Of a DNA stretch of 64,000 nucleotides, positions 63,007 through 64,000 are shown piece by piece. Within the stretch, counting starts at the first letter, position 1. Every line of letters begins with the position of its first letter. A program made the position numbers and the translations under genes. The notes under the pieces were generated by a model. It worked only from the letters and a program-made list of their open reading frames with translations, had not been told where the DNA came from and did not search any database. This DNA is from Phycicoccus sp. CSK15P-2. GTDB lineage: Bacteria; Actinomycetota; Actinomycetes; Actinomycetales; Dermatophilaceae. Location of the stretch: NCBI RefSeq assembly GCF_016888005.1, contig NZ_JAFDVE010000010.1:32978-96977 (forward strand), given 5' to 3'.

Positions 63007-63120
63007 CCCGGACGCACCGACACGGAGACCTGCGGCGGCTGCTGTTCTCACCCGGACGCACCGACAGGCAGACTCGCGGCGGCTGCTGTTCTCACCCGGA
63101 CGCACCGACAGGCAGAGCTG
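63007..63120. repeat. 44-bp tandem repeat, about 2.6 copies
   Basis: Units starting CCCGGACGCACCGACA at 63007, 63051 and 63095 share GCGGCGGCTGCTGTTCTCA and are spaced exactly 44 bp. No spacers of variable sequence, so not CRISPR. Lies in the gap after the ABM gene. Confidence 0.85.
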
Positions 63121-63223
63121 CGCGCGCCCCCTACCCACGCGCACGACCGCTTCCCCTACCAGGTGTATTGCCTGTCCGGGCGTCCCTGGACACCTGTCGG
63201 ACGGCGGGCGCACACTGTCGTCC

Positions 63224-63466
63224 ATGGAGCGCGCATCCGGCGCGGGGCGCGGCGCGGTCGTCCCGGACGTCCGCGGCGAGGGCCGTGCGCTGCGCGTGAC
63301 CTGGCACCCCGAGGCAGATGTCGTCGTCCTCTCCGTGTGGCGCGAGAACGTCTGCGTCGCGACCACCCGGGTCGCGCCCGCGGACGTCCCCGCGCTCGTC
63401 GAGGTCCTCGTCGGTGGGCTCGCGGACGCCTCGGGTGCGCGGGTCGAGCAGCGCACTGCCGGCTGA
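63224..63466 (+). CDS. Small hypothetical protein
   Basis: 80 residues: VPDVRGEGRALRVTWHPEAD, then VVVLSVWRENVCVATTRVAP and a helical C-terminus (PALVEVLVGGLADASG). Resembles small actinobacterial proteins of unknown function; beta-rich. No partner gene. The ATG at 63224 has no clear ribosome site. Confidence 0.6.
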   Translation: MERASGAGRGAVVPDVRGEGRALRVTWHPEADVVVLSVWRENVCVATTRVAPADVPALVEVLVGGLADASGARVEQRTAG

Positions 63467-63924
63467 GTCGTCCGTCCTGGATACCTCGCCCCGAGCGCCC
63501 CAGCGCGGCATCCTGACCCCGTCCCACGACGTCCAGATGCTCCCGATACCGAGCCACCGCCCCAGCTCTCGGCGCACATGTCTGGGGTGCTCCGAGTCCA
63601 GGGCCCGGCCCAGCTCCGGGAGCACATGTACAGGTGCTCCGAAGGGTGAGTCGGTGGGTCGGTGAGTCGGTGGGGCCGTGGGTCGGTGGGGCCATGGGTC
63701 GGTGGGTCGGTGGGACTGTGGATCTGAGGGACTGTGGGTCGGTGGCCCGGATCTCGGAGCATCTGGACGTCCCGGACCGGGTCCTCGCACGAGCTCTCCC
63801 CGATGCGACGTCGCCGAGCTCTCAGCCGAGGTACACGCGTAGACGGACCGCGACGGCTTTTCCGGGTGAGGCCGACCGTATCGATGTGGCCACCGGCACC
63901 GTTCGTGAGAACGGTGCCGGCGCC
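63467..63924. other. Repeat-rich non-coding tail near the contig end
   Basis: No convincing gene. Contains an imperfect inverted repeat (63528-63558 with 63741-63771, 25 of 31 matching), two similar direct units with GCACATGT and GGTGCTCCGA (about 63562-63630), a GTGGGTCG microsatellite (about 63640-63745) and a perfect 12-bp hairpin CCGGCACCGTTC/GAACGGTGCCGG with GTGA loop (63893-63920). Confidence 0.75.
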
Positions 63925-64000
63925 GGGGGGGGGGGGGGGGGGGGCGCCCCCCCCCCCCCCCCCCACCCGGGGCCCCCACCCCGGCGCCGGGGGGCGGCCG
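63925..64000. other. G20/C18 homopolymer block, probable assembly artefact
   Basis: A run of 20 G (63925-63944), then CG, then 18 C (63947-63964), followed by GC-only filler. Such sequence is typical of read-end noise at a contig terminus and should not be interpreted. Confidence 0.8.

Noticed and set aside
63007..63120. CRISPR array
   Set aside because: Repeats are directly adjacent with a constant 44-bp period and no unique spacers, and no cas genes are present.

Overview
The window is a very GC-rich stretch of an actinobacterial chromosome. Gene content points to Micrococcales, probably an Intrasporangiaceae/Dermatophilaceae-type organism: phosphatidylinositol lipids, 10-methyl fatty acid genes, HemQ-type heme synthesis, DUF3000, GTP-dependent PEP carboxykinase, and many GTG starts with GTGA/ATGA overlaps. 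The family placement is inference from content and not a search result. The last 80 or so bases are a G20/C18 homopolymer block that looks like a contig end.

Layout. 1-4.8 kb: phosphatidylinositol phosphate synthase with a lipid acyltransferase (cut by the window start), an EF-G-like protein whose GTPase motifs have decayed, a HIT protein and a GNAT. 4.9-5.2 kb: an unassigned, strongly hairpinned intergenic region. 5.2-10.6 kb: a secreted GH92 alpha-mannosidase and thrS. 10.7-16.9 kb: an unknown protein, an APH-type phosphotransferase, then a thiolase/FabG4/MaoC fatty-acyl cluster divergent from a TetR regulator. 16.9-19.9 kb: a MOSC protein with the tmsA/tmsB pair for 10-methyl-branched fatty acids. 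19.9-22.1 kb: a foreign patch, a HipBA-like toxin-antitoxin pair between two broken recombinase-associated genes, beside tRNA-Val(CAC). 22.2-26.4 kb: PGPGW membrane protein, pabC, pabB, pckG. 26.7-31.4 kb: a second, giant GH92 with CBM6-like modules. 31.5-38.5 kb: PlsC acyltransferase, MFS exporter, GH15 trehalase-like enzyme, M4 metalloprotease and an XRE regulator. 38.5-40.7 kb: a small island bounded by direct copies of a tRNA-Val 3' end, carrying a guanidine-III riboswitch with a Gdx/SugE exporter, a membrane protein and a broken AIM24 gene, followed by the Val-Cys-Gly tRNA cluster. 40.8-47.8 kb: YihY, PPK2, a RibD-like reductase, a hydrolase, a POL-LIG DNA ligase fusion and MsrB. 47.8-49.2 kb: three small genes resembling a type VII secretion substrate cassette. 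49.3-56.5 kb: hemQ, hemY, hemE with a DUF4349 lipoprotein, an EamA transporter, DUF3000 and RNase D. 56.7-64 kb: ArsR/VOC pair, fadA-fadB beta-oxidation operon, an HTH-MurA fusion with a monooxygenase-like partner, then repeats and the contig end.

How the parts relate. Lipid metabolism dominates: PI headgroup and acylation, FabG4/MaoC/thiolase, methyl-branched fatty acids and FadAB. The two GH92 mannosidases lie 18 kb apart but share the same 17-bp palindrome (CTGTCC-N5-GGACAG) about 90-105 bp before their starts, which suggests a common regulator. Both valine tRNA loci in the window carry mobile-element or duplication scars. Several regulators and conserved proteins (TetR, XRE, ArsR, DUF3000) have a -10 box 6-9 nt before the start codon and look leaderless.
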